Shown here in pieces: positions 25,314-38,640 of a stretch of DNA of 64,000 nucleotides (position 1 is the stretch's first letter; each line of letters begins with the position of its first letter). The position numbers were made by a program, and so were the translations under genes. The notes under the pieces are model-generated. The model did not search any database and was not told where the DNA came from. It saw only the letters and a program-made list of their open reading frames with translations. This DNA comes from Coptis chinensis (lineage: Eukaryota; Streptophyta; Magnoliopsida; Ranunculales; Ranunculaceae), in contig CM027380.1 in the NCBI GenBank assembly GCA_015680905.1, positions 35,642,001-35,706,000 on the forward strand, in the 5' to 3' direction.

Positions 25314-26761
25314 TGATAAAACATAAAATGAATAGTTTACCTACGAAATGAACGATGAACTCAAAACGTAAGTAAACTAAAACTATCTTATGAGCCTATA
25401 TTTTATCAAAGATTTCTACTCTCAATTCTATCGAAATAGAGTGGAGTAACAAATTTGTTCCACTCTAGTTTCTAGCATGGAATGATTTCATAGTTAACTA
25501 ATCGGTCTTAAGTCTAATGAGAGCTTTACGGCGGGTGTTATACTAATGATACAATATGAAATTGATTATGTTGAATTTAAACTACTTAATGCTATGGAAA
25601 TATGATTGTTTTGAATCTAGATAAAAGATTAGAGGGGAATTGAATCCACCTCGAATCCAACTTAATAACCTAGCATATATTCTTGTATCTCGATTCTTAT
25701 GTTCTTACGGCAAGAATTTCGAAGTTCTAATCCCTAGTGTTCATGGCATTTCTACCAAATACTAACTAGCATGTGAGGTCGTCCACCCCCATTCTCATGG
25801 CAAATCACGACCTTCTAGAGTGGAATAGATTTTACAATGTTTCTACACTATACCACTCAAGTTTTCATCAAAGCTTCCATCAACCCCTAATGGAGGTTTT
25901 AGCCTTGAGTCATCAAACCATCATTTCCCATCAATTATAACTACTCATCATATTAAAATTTAACTTAACTAAATTAAATTAACAATGTTTCAATCTACTT
26001 AAACTACAAAAATGATAATCAACAAGAATTAAAACTAGATCTAATAGATTGAAATAACAAAACTCAAAATGACAAGAATAATAACTATTTTATTTATCTA
26101 ATGAATGATATTCAATGATTCAAGAAATTAATCTAAAACAAGAAATGAAATTCTAAAACTAAGTTCTAAACTCAATAATGGAGGCTAACTAATCTAATTC
26201 TAATCTAGGTCTAACTATCTACCATTAACAAAGAGCTAAGCTTTTGTTTTATACATTCAGATCCAAAATCGTGCATGGGCTTGGAGCCATGTTTTGGGTT
26301 TAGAATCGCCCAAAAACCCAATTTCTTTAGTCCAAAATGGGCTCTTCAAATTGTGAGTTGGCTTCGACAGATGTTTCGTCCACTTCTGCTCCTCTGATTG
26401 GGTCAAGGCTTGGACCATTGGAAAGCTCTTTCCGAGACGGTCGTTTTGACATAAGGTAGGCCCAATTCGAGGTCTGAGTCCAAAATATGGTTTTGAAGTT
26501 CTGCTAACTTTTGTGGCCAAGCTTCACCCTCAGGTTGACTTTGACTTTTCAGCTTTGACCGGCTTTTAGAAAGGCTTTGTCCTCTTGAATCTTGGCCTTT
26601 AATCACGTAACTCCTTAGCAACCAACCATTGCTTTTATCTAGCTAAAGTGGCACATTTCTACACATAAATGGACTTTGAAGCCCCCGAATGCATAAAAAC
26701 ACGTGAATCGCGATTAACTCTACTTATTATTCTCATAATTGGTCTAAAAGTATGATTATTA
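25314..26761 (-). repeat. B1 right LTR (5' LTR in sense), truncated at its outer end
   Basis: B-type LTR starting TGATAAAACATAAAATG. Homology stops at GATTATTA, about 48 bp before the expected tip, where it joins a diverged Athila internal sequence. Confidence 0.88.
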
Positions 26762-28081
26762 GTGATAGAAACCATCTATTGAGTACGCCACGGCCGGTTC
26801 GGTACCAATCATCGTCTATAAAGCGGTATGGCGGTGGTAAAACAACACACTTGTTAGGCAAATCGCCATCTTTGAGCCATTGAGACTTTGGAACGATTTG
26901 GTGGTTTAAATGGAATGTGGGGGTGGAGTTTGAGACAACCTCACTAACCAAGCGATGGTGGTGGCGACAGTTCAAATTTCTCAATTTTTTTGGTTTTCTA
27001 ATGTTTTGGTGGTAGGAATTGGTTGGGATGATTTGGAAAGGTAGGATTGATTTAAATGTTTGGTGGGTGTAGTTAGGTTTTATTAGGTTTGGTTTTAAGC
27101 AATGTGTTTGTTAATGGCGGTCTTGGAAGGTGAAATCGGCTGTTATGTTGAAGATGGAGACGCATGCGTGCATTGCATCGTCTTGGCTGGGCGTGAGGGC
27201 CAAACCCAATTTGTTTTCGATTTTTTCTCGATATTTTCATGCAACTTCAAACTAAAATTGCGCTTCATTACCGGGTCGATTTTTGAATGAGGTATGAAAA
27301 TGATCAGGAGAAATTTCCAATCAATAATCTATAAAACACTTTATTCCGACCCGTGGGTGACATATAAGAAGATAAAAATGCCTCAAAGTGCCAAGTGCAT
27401 AATATAAAGTTATGTGAGCGAATGAAATCTAATTCCATAGATAATGTCAACTAATTTGAATACAATTAAAATCGGCCTAAACAACACAAATGAAAAGTTG
27501 AACAATCCAAGATGGACAAAGCGAACACCCTATCCCCAAACAAATTTTAGACAACAAAGTTTAGAAAATTTGTTTTAAAATGGTCTTTTAAAAAGTCGGA
27601 TTCCCAAAGGCACGCTTAACTTACTATGTTTTGTGATTTTAACAATTTTTTTTTTTTTTTTTTATGAATAAGATTTAATATAAGAAAAATAAAGAAAGCA
27701 ATAAATGTATAATTCACACCATAGAGAACATGACTCAAAAACGGCGTGCAAGAGTGGAAAAGCGTGAATTATGTTAAGCGTAGACTTAGGATCCGGTACT
27801 TATAGCCACACACCATAAGGAGGGCTTTCGGTTACCCTAAATGGTGCACTTACTAAGATATGGAAATGAAAGAAAGTACACCCGATGAAAAAGGTCGATC
27901 CTCATAGACGAGGGTCTGTAAAAGGACTTCTGTACATGCCCATAAGGCATCACATAGGCAGCTTTGACCGATCTTTCCTGTCGGGATTCTGATTGTTTCT
28001 AAGATCTTTTTATTTCCCTATTAGAAACTTGTACTTGTCCGCTAGTTTGTGGATGATCACGGAGTTCCTACAATATGTGTA
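26762..28081 (-). mobile_element. Diverged Athila internal fragment C at the duplication joint
   Basis: A weaker match to A1 from about 5694 to 7475 (env-like start, spacer, integrase 3' part), with an internal gap removing the stretch equivalent to A1 6870-7325. It is clearly more diverged from A1 and A2 than they are from each other, so it belongs to an older or separate Athila subfamily. It is flanked by a truncated B LTR on the left and a truncated A LTR on the right, which marks the scar of the large duplication. No open gene. Confidence 0.75.
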
Positions 28082-29396
28082 ACAATGAACTATGAATTCA
28101 AAGCGTAAGTAAACTAGAACTATTCTTTTCACGTGATTTATTATCAAAGCTTCTACTCTCAATCACGAATTGCACTAAATGGATCTGAAGTTAGTTCCCT
28201 CCTAGTTCCCTAGCATGGATTGTTTTCTAAGTCTAACTAATTAAGCTCTTAAGTCAATGAGGCTTTACGAAATATTATACTCACGATGCTTAATTAAGAT
28301 GATTACTAGAAATTAACTACAAATGCTATGGAAATACTATTGTTTGACTCTAGATAAAGGAATTAGGGGAATTGAATCCACCTCGAATCAACTTAATCAC
28401 CTAGTACAGTTGTGGTATCTCGATTCTTACGTTTTCACGGCAAAATTCGAGTCTAATCCACTAGTGTTCATGGCATTTCTACCAAGTACTAACTAGCATG
28501 TGAGGGTTAAGCCCACCCATTCTCATGGCGAAACCGACCTTCTAGAGTGGAATAGATGCTAAAAAGCGTTTCTATACTAAACAACTAAGTTTTCATCAAG
28601 GCTTCATCAACCCCTCTAATGGAGGTTTAGCCTTGAATCATCAATCTAACATTTCCCATTGAATCTAAACTAAACATAATGTAAGAAATTTAGATTTACT
28701 TAATTTGAACAATAATGAATCTAACTTAATGGCTTTTGGAATGAAATAGGAACAAAATTGAAATTAGATCTATCTTTGGAAATGACAAAATTCAAACTTG
28801 ATAAAAATACTACTTTATTTATCTAATCAATCAAAACAATGATTCAGAGATTTAATCTAAAACAAAATTTAAATGGAACTAAAACTTAATTTAATTAATA
28901 AAACTAGATCTAGAATTCTATATCTTAATTTAGGTCTAACTAGCTACCATTAACAAAGAGCTAAGCTTTTGTTTTATACATCAGGATCAAAATTCGTGCA
29001 TGGGCTTGGAGCCATGGTTTGGGCGGAGAATCGGGCCCAAAACCCAATCTTCGATCCAAAAGGCCTCTTCAGCTGCAGTTGGCTTCCACAGACTTTTCGT
29101 CCACTTCTGCTCCTCTGATTGGGTCAAGGCTTGGACCATTGCAAAGCTCTTTCCGAGCGGTCGTTTTGACATAAGGTAGGCCCAATTCGAGGTCTGAGTC
29201 AAAGATATGGCATTGGAAGTTCTGGCGGCTTTTGCTCCTTTATCTCGCTAAAGTGGCACATTTACGCACATAATGGACTTTGAAGCCTGAAATGCATAAA
29301 AACACGTGTCGGTATTAACTCTTACTTATTATTCACATAATTGGTCTAACGGTATGATTATTAAGGGGTTAAAACTACAGTTTTGGGCTCTTATCA
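28082..29396 (-). repeat. A2 left LTR (3' LTR in sense), outer end truncated
   Basis: A-type LTR joining fragment C at GTGTAAC/AATGAAC and ending TTATCA. The LTR TATA and AATAAA are retained. Confidence 0.9.
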
Positions 29397-30204
29397 AACC
29401 ACCCAAAACGGCATTTTGCTTGTCCTCAAGCAAATATGAAAATTAGAATAAGTGACCAAAAATGGAGTTCTAACTACTCTCGTTTTATTTGAGTCGCGAT
29501 TGCATTGACCATATGCAACAAGGCCTTAAACCACTAGGAATTCCCTAGTGGGCCGAGTTATAACCTCGTGAGAGTTTTCGGTGAAGGTACTTCAAACTTC
29601 ATCTATCTTCTGGCGACTAAGAAATAAAACTATTGTTTTCTCATTCATGTCTCAACTATCTATACATCTCACTAGCAAATACATAAGAATAACCCGTCAG
29701 AACCCTAAGCTAATATATGCATAATAATCAATCATCTAAAATAAACATATAACAATGAGTAATCTTATGAAATGTAATAGCGGTCCGTTTATGAAAACTT
29801 CGGAATAAGCGTCCTTAAGTAGGTCCTCACATAAATGTCAAGACAAAAACCACTCTGATTTTTTCCACTCAAGTTTAGCTACTCCGGTGTGCGGTGGGCA
29901 CACTTTACCTTAATCTCAATGACAACAAAGGAAGCGGGTCGATCAAACACATCTGCCCACTTACTCCCACTAACCTATTCCTAATTGAGCTAGAGGTCTT
30001 TATTAGGTGTTGCGGGGATTAGGAGATGGTTTAAGAAGGAAGGAAATGGATATTCAAAAAGGACAAGTCTGAGATAATAGAGTCTTCATATTATGTAACT
30101 AGAGAAAACCTTGTTATTTACTTTTTGCTTCTACACTTTGTTTCCATCCTTAGCCATATTTTTTTTTTTTTTCTTTTTCTTTGGCTTTTGACTCCTTTTT
30201 ATTC

Positions 30205-30257
<53 letters not shown>

Positions 30258-33199
30258 CTTTGGATGGAAACTTCTTTTTCTTTATTTTTTTGAAGCAATT
30301 AACTAACTTTTGTTTACCGCGGGTTTTCTCTTCTTCTTTCTTCACTCATTCTATTCTCGGACTTATTCTAGATTGGGTAGGTTGATTTATTATTTTTTTT
30401 TTTATTTTGTTTTGTTTTCGTAACAGGGTAAAGGAATTGTGGTTTATGGAAGGCTAAAGAAAGGCTCGGAGAGGCGACTAGCGGACAATAATTCATAGGT
30501 TTGAATTTACGGCTATATCGATCAAAAGAGGGCCTAAATTCTCGCTTAGGATATGGTTTAGTGATCAAGCAAGTGGGCGTGTGATTTCTCTATCCGTTTT
30601 TACTTCTCCCTTGTGTCATTTCTCAAATGTTTCACTCATATAAGGCTTTAGGCTATATTCTCCACGATTTTGTAGAATAAGTACTCTAGCCTAGATTTGA
30701 AAACTTCTTGCCAAACAATCATAGATACTCATGTAATATATTTATAGATAGATGCAAAATTATTACCTACATATTAACCTAAGTTCCTAACTATTATTAC
30801 GATGCAAAAGCTTCATTGAGACTTCTAGATTGTTAAGAGCATAGAAAAAAAACAATACCAATATTCCTAAGTGTATAGCATACTTTTTATTTTTATTTTT
30901 GAGTTTTTGAAATTTTAACTAGAAAACAAGTGCATATTATACCTATCTATATCCTAACGGATGTCTTAATTACCGTGTTTCTATGCCCCAAACAAAAGCA
31001 TGCTTTGTCCTCAAAGCATTTAAATAAAGAGGGTAGGAAAAATACCATTGAAGCAGCGTGAAATTGAGGAACATCTGCAAAACAAAGTTAAAACATACAA
31101 ATATAGTAATAAAAATCTTGTAACTCTATAAAGAGTTCCACCCATTATGGGGTTAAGCAATTAAATTGCTTGGGACATAGCGGACACTAACTTAACTAAA
31201 ACTTACCTGCACCCCAGCATCTACTTTCGTCATCCTCCTCTTCTATATGGGTTCTTTTTCGCATCTGCCATGCCATAACAACTTGCCGCGCCTTCGTGTG
31301 TGTATCATCAACTAGTGCTAACCTCTCTAGTGTTATTTGGTGCGATGGGGTGTAAGGGGCAACCAAATGTGGTTGCACCTGCCATCCGACCAAGTCATGG
31401 CTCGGAATGATCTTACCACCGCGATTGGTGGGTCTCATGATTTCGACCCTTTCCCAATCTGTGTATGCGTATCTGAGAATCTGGGTAGGCAAAGCGGCGT
31501 AAAGGCGACAAACCAAGGCGGGCATAAGAAGGTACTTATGCCTCGAGGTATGGGCTCAAACGAGTAGCAACTAAAACTTCGGGGAATGTCATACCTCGGC
31601 GTCCCTCGGCTAAAGCAAGGAAAGCGTCACCGGTATTATTGGCGAAGTAAACTGCCGTTCCCCACTAGAATGTTCATCATGATGAACAACATGGTTAATA
31701 CTACATTCAGTGATAGGCTACTTTCGAGGCGATGTTATATTGGTCTTGGTCCATGATCTGAAAATACCCTCCCCATAATACTCATGGAAATAGGCATATT
31801 CATATAGGTATGAGTTATCGTCATATATCCCCGCGTGTGCATAGGGTCGGGTAATGGCAATCCGAAACCAAAGCTATCAAGTGTTTATTGAATTCCATAG
31901 TCGTACCATCAATAGTAAGGGAAAATTTTTGTTCTCCTTCTTTTAGGTACAAAAAAAAGTAATATTATTATAGAAGAATTCAGTTAGCTTAGGTGAAAAG
32001 AATCGTCATCACTTACGGAAGATGCATGCATCCTAATTACCGCGATCGGCTCGGCGAACGATGCTCCATAGGTATATAGGTTCCCATCAAGTCTTCAAAA
32101 AGCTGTTCGGGGAATCACTATAGGTGGTGTCATCTCAACACTACTTGTAGAATAGCTCTGCGAAAACACGGAAGAACCTCGGAAAATCGAAAATTTACTG
32201 TGATTCTTGGGAAGGCGAGGCTTCGTATAATTATAGAAGCGTGATCGCTCTTTGGTTTTGAAATTACGATGTTTTAAGCGGGTTGGCTCTACTTGAAGCG
32301 TGAGGCGGCGATTCGGTGATTTTTTGATTTCCGGTGTTTGGCGGCGAATTAAAAGCTCTACTTGAAGCTTGGTATCTAGGGATTTTCGATTCTGATTATA
32401 ATAGAGGCGAGTCGGCTCTGCTTGAAGCGTGCCCAGGCCTTCGTAGATCTTGAAAAGTGAGTTTCTAAGAAAAACAAGGAAAAAGGTTGGAGTGAAAAGT
32501 GAAATGATGATTGTGGTGTGTAGTGTGGGTTGTGAGTGTAGTATGATGGAAGTTTAAATAGGTTACGGGTTTCCAAAGCGAATCGACAAATTGCCAAATT
32601 GTTTTAAAGGCAATTTCGAGGAAATAAAAACTGCCAAACCGAAGCGGAAACTAACCATAGTTTTGATTTCCTAACAACCACGGTATCTAAACTCTCCTCC
32701 ATATCATGCTACCACTATTTTTCAACTTTTACTCCAAGACAACCTTCACGAAGATGATCAAAATAAATTATATTAAAATAATATGAAATCCAAGCAATCT
32801 AAAACAAACAACTTAATATTTAAATCTAACTCTTGAAATAAAATTCCACTAACTAAACAATAAAAGCGATAAAATAACGGGACCTGCCCGATGATGGTGA
32901 ACACCTAAAGTGTGAAGAAGATGGTCCACTGAGATGGATGGCGGCTCTGTGGTGACGAATGGCTTGAGCCATCTGGCTGCTTGCGGCGGCGCAGCTCATG
33001 CCTCTCCGGACTTCGGTGAGACGGACTCATCCACGAGTGGCATCGTCGTAGCATCTCTATCTGAACAATGACGTGCTTCCATCTCGGTCTTGAGTCGCAT
33101 CTTGGGCTTGGTGATTCTTGTGGATAACCTCCAAGTCGGACAAGATATCTTCGACCCGCTTTTCGAGCATTTCAACTCTCGTCGAAGGTTAGTTTTGCT
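29397..33199 (-). other. A2 polypurine tract, hairpin and 3' non-coding region
   Basis: Collinear with A1 1177-4989. It contains an uninterrupted run of about 51 T at 30207-30257, much longer than the interrupted tract of A1. The TTTGCTTG/CAAGCAAA inverted repeat is intact. No gene. Confidence 0.7.
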
Positions 33200-33960
33200 T
33201 ATTCGAATTACAATTTGTCTATGTCTATATCTTCCACCGGATCGATAACCGCATCATGAAACCGGTTTCGCGACATTATCATTAGTTCTAAATTAGAAGT
33301 ATGACTATCAAAATTATCCTCAACCAACCATGTCATATCTTCCCCTACATTATCCGACTCAACTTCCTTCTCTGCAGACAACGGCCAAGTCTTTTGGATG
33401 CATTCCTTATAAATACTTGCATTAGAAGGCAATTTGATCTTAATAGGAACAGATCTAGCGGCGGCTCTAAATGAGAGCATAATCTTAGTGATCAATCACG
33501 GAAGAGCGCCGGGCTCTTTCCCCTCCTCTAATCACATTCAAAATTAAATCAAGGATGCAGAAATTATACTCCTTCGTTTGCAAAATCGAGAGTCGTCACG
33601 GACCGAAGTCGATGTCGTGACTTTGTCTTTCAGGGGCGTTCTTACCAATCAATCCGAGCTCTGACCGGTTGATTGGTTCTCGAGAATCGTCTGGCGCAAC
33701 CTTGATGAGATATCGTATTGTATTCACCCTCTATGACCGTATCTTTCATCAAAATAGGAACTGCGATTATCTTGGGGTTCTGAATGATCGTATCTAGGTT
33801 GGTTCTGGTGATTCCTAATAGCTCGACCAACAAGCGTCACCGTAACTTCCTCCAGCGTTCTGCTATCCTAATGAAAATCCTATTTCCCTCCACTTCTCGT
33901 TTCTTATAAAACTGTTCTACCAAATCATAGTGATAGAAATCCTCATCCGAATACCACAGT
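33200..33960 (-). pseudogene. A2 env-like third ORF region
   Basis: Second copy of the env-like region. Readable pieces include MLVELLGITRTNLDTII and, further along in sense, MITKIMLSFRAAARSVPI followed by an acidic end DPVEDIDIDKL. Conservation in both A copies supports it as a once-coding part of the element. Function unknown; family call as for A1. Confidence 0.5.
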
Positions 33961-35150
33961 CCGTTCAATTTCTCTTAAACATCTCCAGCGTCATAAAAAT
34001 GGCTAAAGCTATCGGTATAAGCAGCGTTTTCGGCGAGAATTCTCGTCGTAAGCGCCATTGAAGTTTGAACTGATTTGGGGTTTGTAGATGGTGGTGGATT
34101 CGAGTTTGATGAAAACTAACTAAACCAACGGTGGTGGTTATGGTAGGTTCGGCGGGTTCGAAAACTTCGAATTGGTGGGTGGTTTCTTGGTGGAAAGCGG
34201 TTGGATTGTGTGGAAGATTGGTGTTTCACAATGAAGTGGGTGGTCTTCTTATTGTGATGTATTCTATTTTTATTATATATTTTTTTTATTTTTGGTTGAT
34301 AGGGTTTGGATTTTAATTTGTGTCAAGCGGCTGGAAAGATGAAGGTCGCGATTTGTTTTGGAAAGGGGTGGTATTTGTTGAGTGGCCTTGAGTTGGCCCC
34401 AAACCCAATCGTATATTTTCGACTTTTCGTCGATTTTTAAGCGCAATTTCAAACTAGATTTCCAGCCGTTATCGGTCCGATTCTTTCGAATGAGATATGG
34501 AAATGATCAGGAGAGAATTTCCAATCAATGATCCATAAACTACTCTATTCCGACCGGGGGTGACTAATAAGATAGTGGAAAACGCCTCGTAGTGCGTGCA
34601 TGGCGTAAGTTATCGCGAACTAATGAACACTAAATTAGATGGCGTCAACCCCATGAACTATACTAATGGACCTAAACAACCTGACTAGAAAGTTCGAGCA
34701 ATCCGGATGGAAAGACTGATTTCCCTTTGAACAAATTTTTAAACACAAAATTTGTTTTTAAGCGTCGAGTCGTTTAAAGTCGATTCCCAAGACTTGTTGG
34801 ATTGCTATGTCTATGATTTTTAAAATTTTAATTTATTTTATTTGTTTATTATGAAACCACGAAAAACAATAAATACATAATTCACTCCATAGAGGAACAT
34901 GACTCAAAATCGAGAAAACATCACGAAAGTGGAAAAGCGTGAATTATGTGAGCTGTGGACTTAGGATCCGGTACTTACGACCACACACTCCATAGGGAGG
35001 GCCGGTTACCTGAATGGTGTACTTATCGGTATATGGAAATGAAAGTAAGTACACCAAATGACAAGGTCGATCCTCATAGGCGAGGGTCTGTAAAGGGACT
35101 TCCTCCACATCGGGGGACAAAAGTTAAGTGAAAATGTTTTAACCGTTGAC
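33961..35150 (-). other. A2 spacer between integrase end and env-like region
   Basis: Collinear with A1 5761-6899, including the G/T-rich stretch and the GGATCCGGTACTTAC block near 34965. No gene recognised. Confidence 0.6.
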
Positions 35151-36760
35151 CATTAACTTGAAAGATGCTGTTGTCCTTGGGATTTACCAAGGTAATTGCC
35201 CGTAAAGGGTGACTTGATAACGAGAAAAGGACCCGGACCAGCGGGTTTTAGTTTCCACAGGAAAATATGTAGGCGGGGAGTTGTAAAAGCAAAACCTTTT
35301 GTCCGACCACAAACTCTTTCACGCCAAGATATGCTTATCATGAACCGTTTCATGTTGGCTTTATAATCCTTAGCGAGATCGTAAGAATCGCTCTACAGTT
35401 TCTTCAAGCTCATTTAATTGTAACTTGCGTTTGGCCCCGCCTCATCAATATTGAAGTTAAGGCTTTTTATAGCCCACGAGCCGCGGTGCTCTAATTCACG
35501 GGCAAATGACATGGTTTCCCAAATACAAGTCTAAAGGGAGACATACCTATAGGAGTTTTGAAAGCAGTTCTATATGCCCATAAGGCATCCGATAGGCAGC
35601 TTGACCCGATCTTTCCTATCGGGGTTTCTTGTTGTTTCTAAAATCTTTTTGATTTCCCTATTAGAAACTTCTACTTGTCCGCTAGTTTGTGGATGATAAG
35701 GAGTTGCTATTTTGTGTGTAACTCCGTACTTTTTAACTAGGGATGCAACAACTCTGTTTTGCAAAATGTGTTCCACCATCACTAATGATGGCTTTAGGAA
35801 TGCCAAACCGACCGAGAAAATATATTCTTTAATAAAAATACAGCGGTCTTATGGTCATTGCTCTGGCAAGCTAGGGCCTCTATCCATTTAGACACATAGT
35901 CCGCGGCAACTAGAATATAAATATAACCGTGGGAAATAGGGGAAAGGGCCCATGAAATCAATACCCCAAACATCAAAAATTTCTACTATTAAGATTGGAT
36001 TTAATGGCATCATATTAAGCCGTGATTAAGCCCGAGTTGTTGGCAGCGAATACCGTCTTGCAATGCACTTGGGCATCCTTAAAAGGGTAGGCCAATAAAA
36101 TCCACATTGAAGAACTTTAGCGGCTGTTTTCATTCCACTAAAGTGGCCACCACACTCTTTGTCATGGCGAGCGATAGAACTTCATTATATTCCCCTTTGG
36201 GGAATGCAGCGACGAATAATCGATCCGCCTGATACTTAAAAGGTAGGGCTCATCCCAATAGTATAACTTGACTCGGCCAAGAACTTCTTCACGTTCATTT
36301 CTTGACCAATTATAAGGCATAACATCAGCGCTAAATAATTTCACGATGTCCATACCATGGTGATGAAAAAATAGCATCTGATGCTCATCGGGAAAAGAGT
36401 CGGTATGGACTCGAGAATCACTACTATCGTCATTTGTAAGTCTAGATAAGTGGTGGCGGCTTCGTTTTTCGACCCCTCTTTTTGTCCTTTATTTCTAATG
36501 TGAATTCTTGCGGGAGAAGAATCCATCGGATTAATCTCGCTTAGCATCCTTTCTTTGCAAGAAGGTACCTAAAGAAATTGCATGGTCGTGTAAACTAAAG
36601 TTTTAGAACCAACCAAATAAGGGCCGAAACTTATCTAAAGCATAAATGACAGACTAAAATTCTTTTTCAGTAGTTGTATAATTCCGTTGGCGTCGTTTAA
36701 TGTTTTACTAGCATAATAAATAACCGTGGACTTATTATCTATTTTACGTCCCAAAGGCGG
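35151..36760 (-). pseudogene. A2 RNase H and integrase region of pol
   Basis: Readable pieces, in sense order: the Asp/Ser-rich linker, integrase entry [20 protein letters not shown], then VKKYGVTHKIATPYHPQTSG followed by [14 protein letters not shown] (the catalytic Glu region of the integrase core), then the C-terminal domain with GPGPFLVIKSPFTGNYLG. Order and motifs fit Athila integrase. Broken fossil. Confidence 0.85.
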
Positions 36761-37975
36761 CACCAAGCTGCATAGTCACTAGCATCACACATGAGTTCAA
36801 AAGTTTAGACCAATCGGGGAGGCTGTATAATAGGTGCGATGGTTAGAGGCGGCTTTTAAGGTTTCAAAAGCACTGTTTCTGATTAAAATTAAAATCAAAG
36901 ATTGCATCCTTCAAAAAGCAAGTTAGTTAAAGGCCTAGCTATTTTTGAAAAATCTTTAATGAACCGCCTATAAAACCACTGCATGGCCTAGAAAGGCTCT
37001 AATCTCCGCGGACGATCCGTGGTTTTTAGGTAGAATTAAGCTATCTTATCTAGTTTGGCTTTATCTACTTGATGCCATCACTAGATACAATATGACCTAA
37101 TACTATGCCCTTTTTGACCATGAAATGACACTTTTCCCAATTTAAAAGCGAGGCTCTTTTCTTCACACCGTGTCAAAACCTTAGGCGGGTTAGACAAGCG
37201 ATCGTGAAGGAGTCTCCATAGATAGAAAAATCATCCATGAAAACTTCCATAAAAGCTCTACCATGTCACTAAATATATGAAGCATACACATTTGGAAGGT
37301 ACGGGGAGCATTACAAAGGCCAAAAGGCATTAGTTTATAGGCATATGTTCGAAGGGACATGTGAAGGTTATCTTTTCTTGGTCATCAATATCAATAATAA
37401 TCTGAAAATAGCGGAGTAGCCATCCGGGAAACAATAAAAGGCATGACCAGCTAGGCGTTCTAGCATCGATCTATAAATGGTAAGGGAAAGTGATCCTTTA
37501 GTGTCATAGCATTTAAGCGTCGTAATCAATCTGATTCTCCATTTCATAGGACCTTGGTGACAACATAGTCACCGCTTCCGTTATGTACCATGGTAATTCC
37601 GATTTCTTAGGAACTACATGAATGGGACTTACCCATTAAGCTATCGGGAGATTGGGTATATAATACCGCATCGAGTGTCATAAGACTTCTTCCCTAACCA
37701 CCTCTTTTCATGGCGGGGTTCAAGCGGGCGAGGTTAGCGAAAGTCTTTGCGTTATCCTCAAATGGATCACGATGAGTCGCGGACATTAGGGTCAATGCCC
37801 TTAATGTCGACTAAGGACCAACCAATCGCGCAGACCGATGTTCCCTAATCACCCTTATTAAAGATGTCTCTTCATCTTTAGTTAGCGAAAGATATAATTA
37901 TCGGGTGACTACCATCGGATCAAGTTGAATATATTTTAACTCAGGGGAAGAGGTTTAAGCGGGTGTGGGCCGGAA
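36761..37975 (-). pseudogene. A2 reverse transcriptase region of pol
   Basis: Collinear with A1 RT, but no long frame survives. Short readable blocks on the minus strand match the RRLNPAMKE, VSPIHVVPKK and FMDDFSIYG regions of A1. Broken fossil. Confidence 0.75.
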
Positions 37976-38640
37976 TGTCCATTGATGTTTCATAAGTGTC
38001 CTTATCTTGCGTAATGAAAACTTGCTTAGGTAGCAAGTCTTCATAATCGATATATGGAGCAACCGGCGGATTCTTGGTGTGGATTCGGGATGGTGTTGAC
38101 CTCCTCTAAGTAGGAGTCATTCACAAAATCGAAGTTCCAAAAGAAAGGAATTTGTACATATTGTTTTCGGAAGCGTGTTGTTAAAATAATCTTGAGCTAA
38201 ACTCTCGATCATGCTAACCTCCCCATCTATAGAAGCGAATCACGTAAGCTGTTTCATCATTTTAAAACATTTACCTCGGCGGAAAGATGGCCAAAAGATA
38301 AGGACATCTTTCCATCGCGACAATTTATAAAGCGCGGCGGCGGTTGCCAAGAAGAAATCTAAGATGATCGATCTGCGAGTCATTAGCGACTTACGTATCG
38401 AGGATAACAAAATCAGCGGGATAGTAGAAATCCACGAACCTTAACAAAACCGTTTTCCACTACACCTTTAGGATACTTAATTGACTTTGTCGCTAATTGC
38501 AGCGTTATTTTTGTAGGTTGCATTTCCTGTAGACCTATTTGTTTATACAAATATCACGGGGAGTAAGTTAACACTTTCGCCCCGGTCTAATAAAGCGGTT
38601 AACGTCGTGTAGGAATCTCTAAGGTGCATTTGTGATGGGG
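37976..38640 (-). pseudogene. A2 protease region
   Basis: Position between gag and RT, and collinearity with A1 9711-10400, identify it. The sequence is poorly kept and no long frame remains. Confidence 0.6.

Larger units (their letters stand above)
17391..26761 (-). mobile_element. Short Athila derivative B1, gag-protease only (right LTR truncated)
   Basis: Two B-type LTRs flank about 6.4 kb holding polypurine tract, 3' non-coding region, protease and gag, with no RT, RNase H or integrase. LTR tips, polypurine tract, hairpin and primer-binding site match A-type elements, so it probably used enzymes made by A-type relatives. The left flank is GTTTC, the same target site as B2, so B1 and B2 descend from one insertion that was later duplicated. 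The right LTR stops about 48 bp short of its tip. Broken fossil. Confidence 0.85.

Noticed and set aside
30125-30385. Phe-rich plus-strand ORF
   Set aside because: It is a translation of the T-rich tract in the Athila 3' non-coding region.
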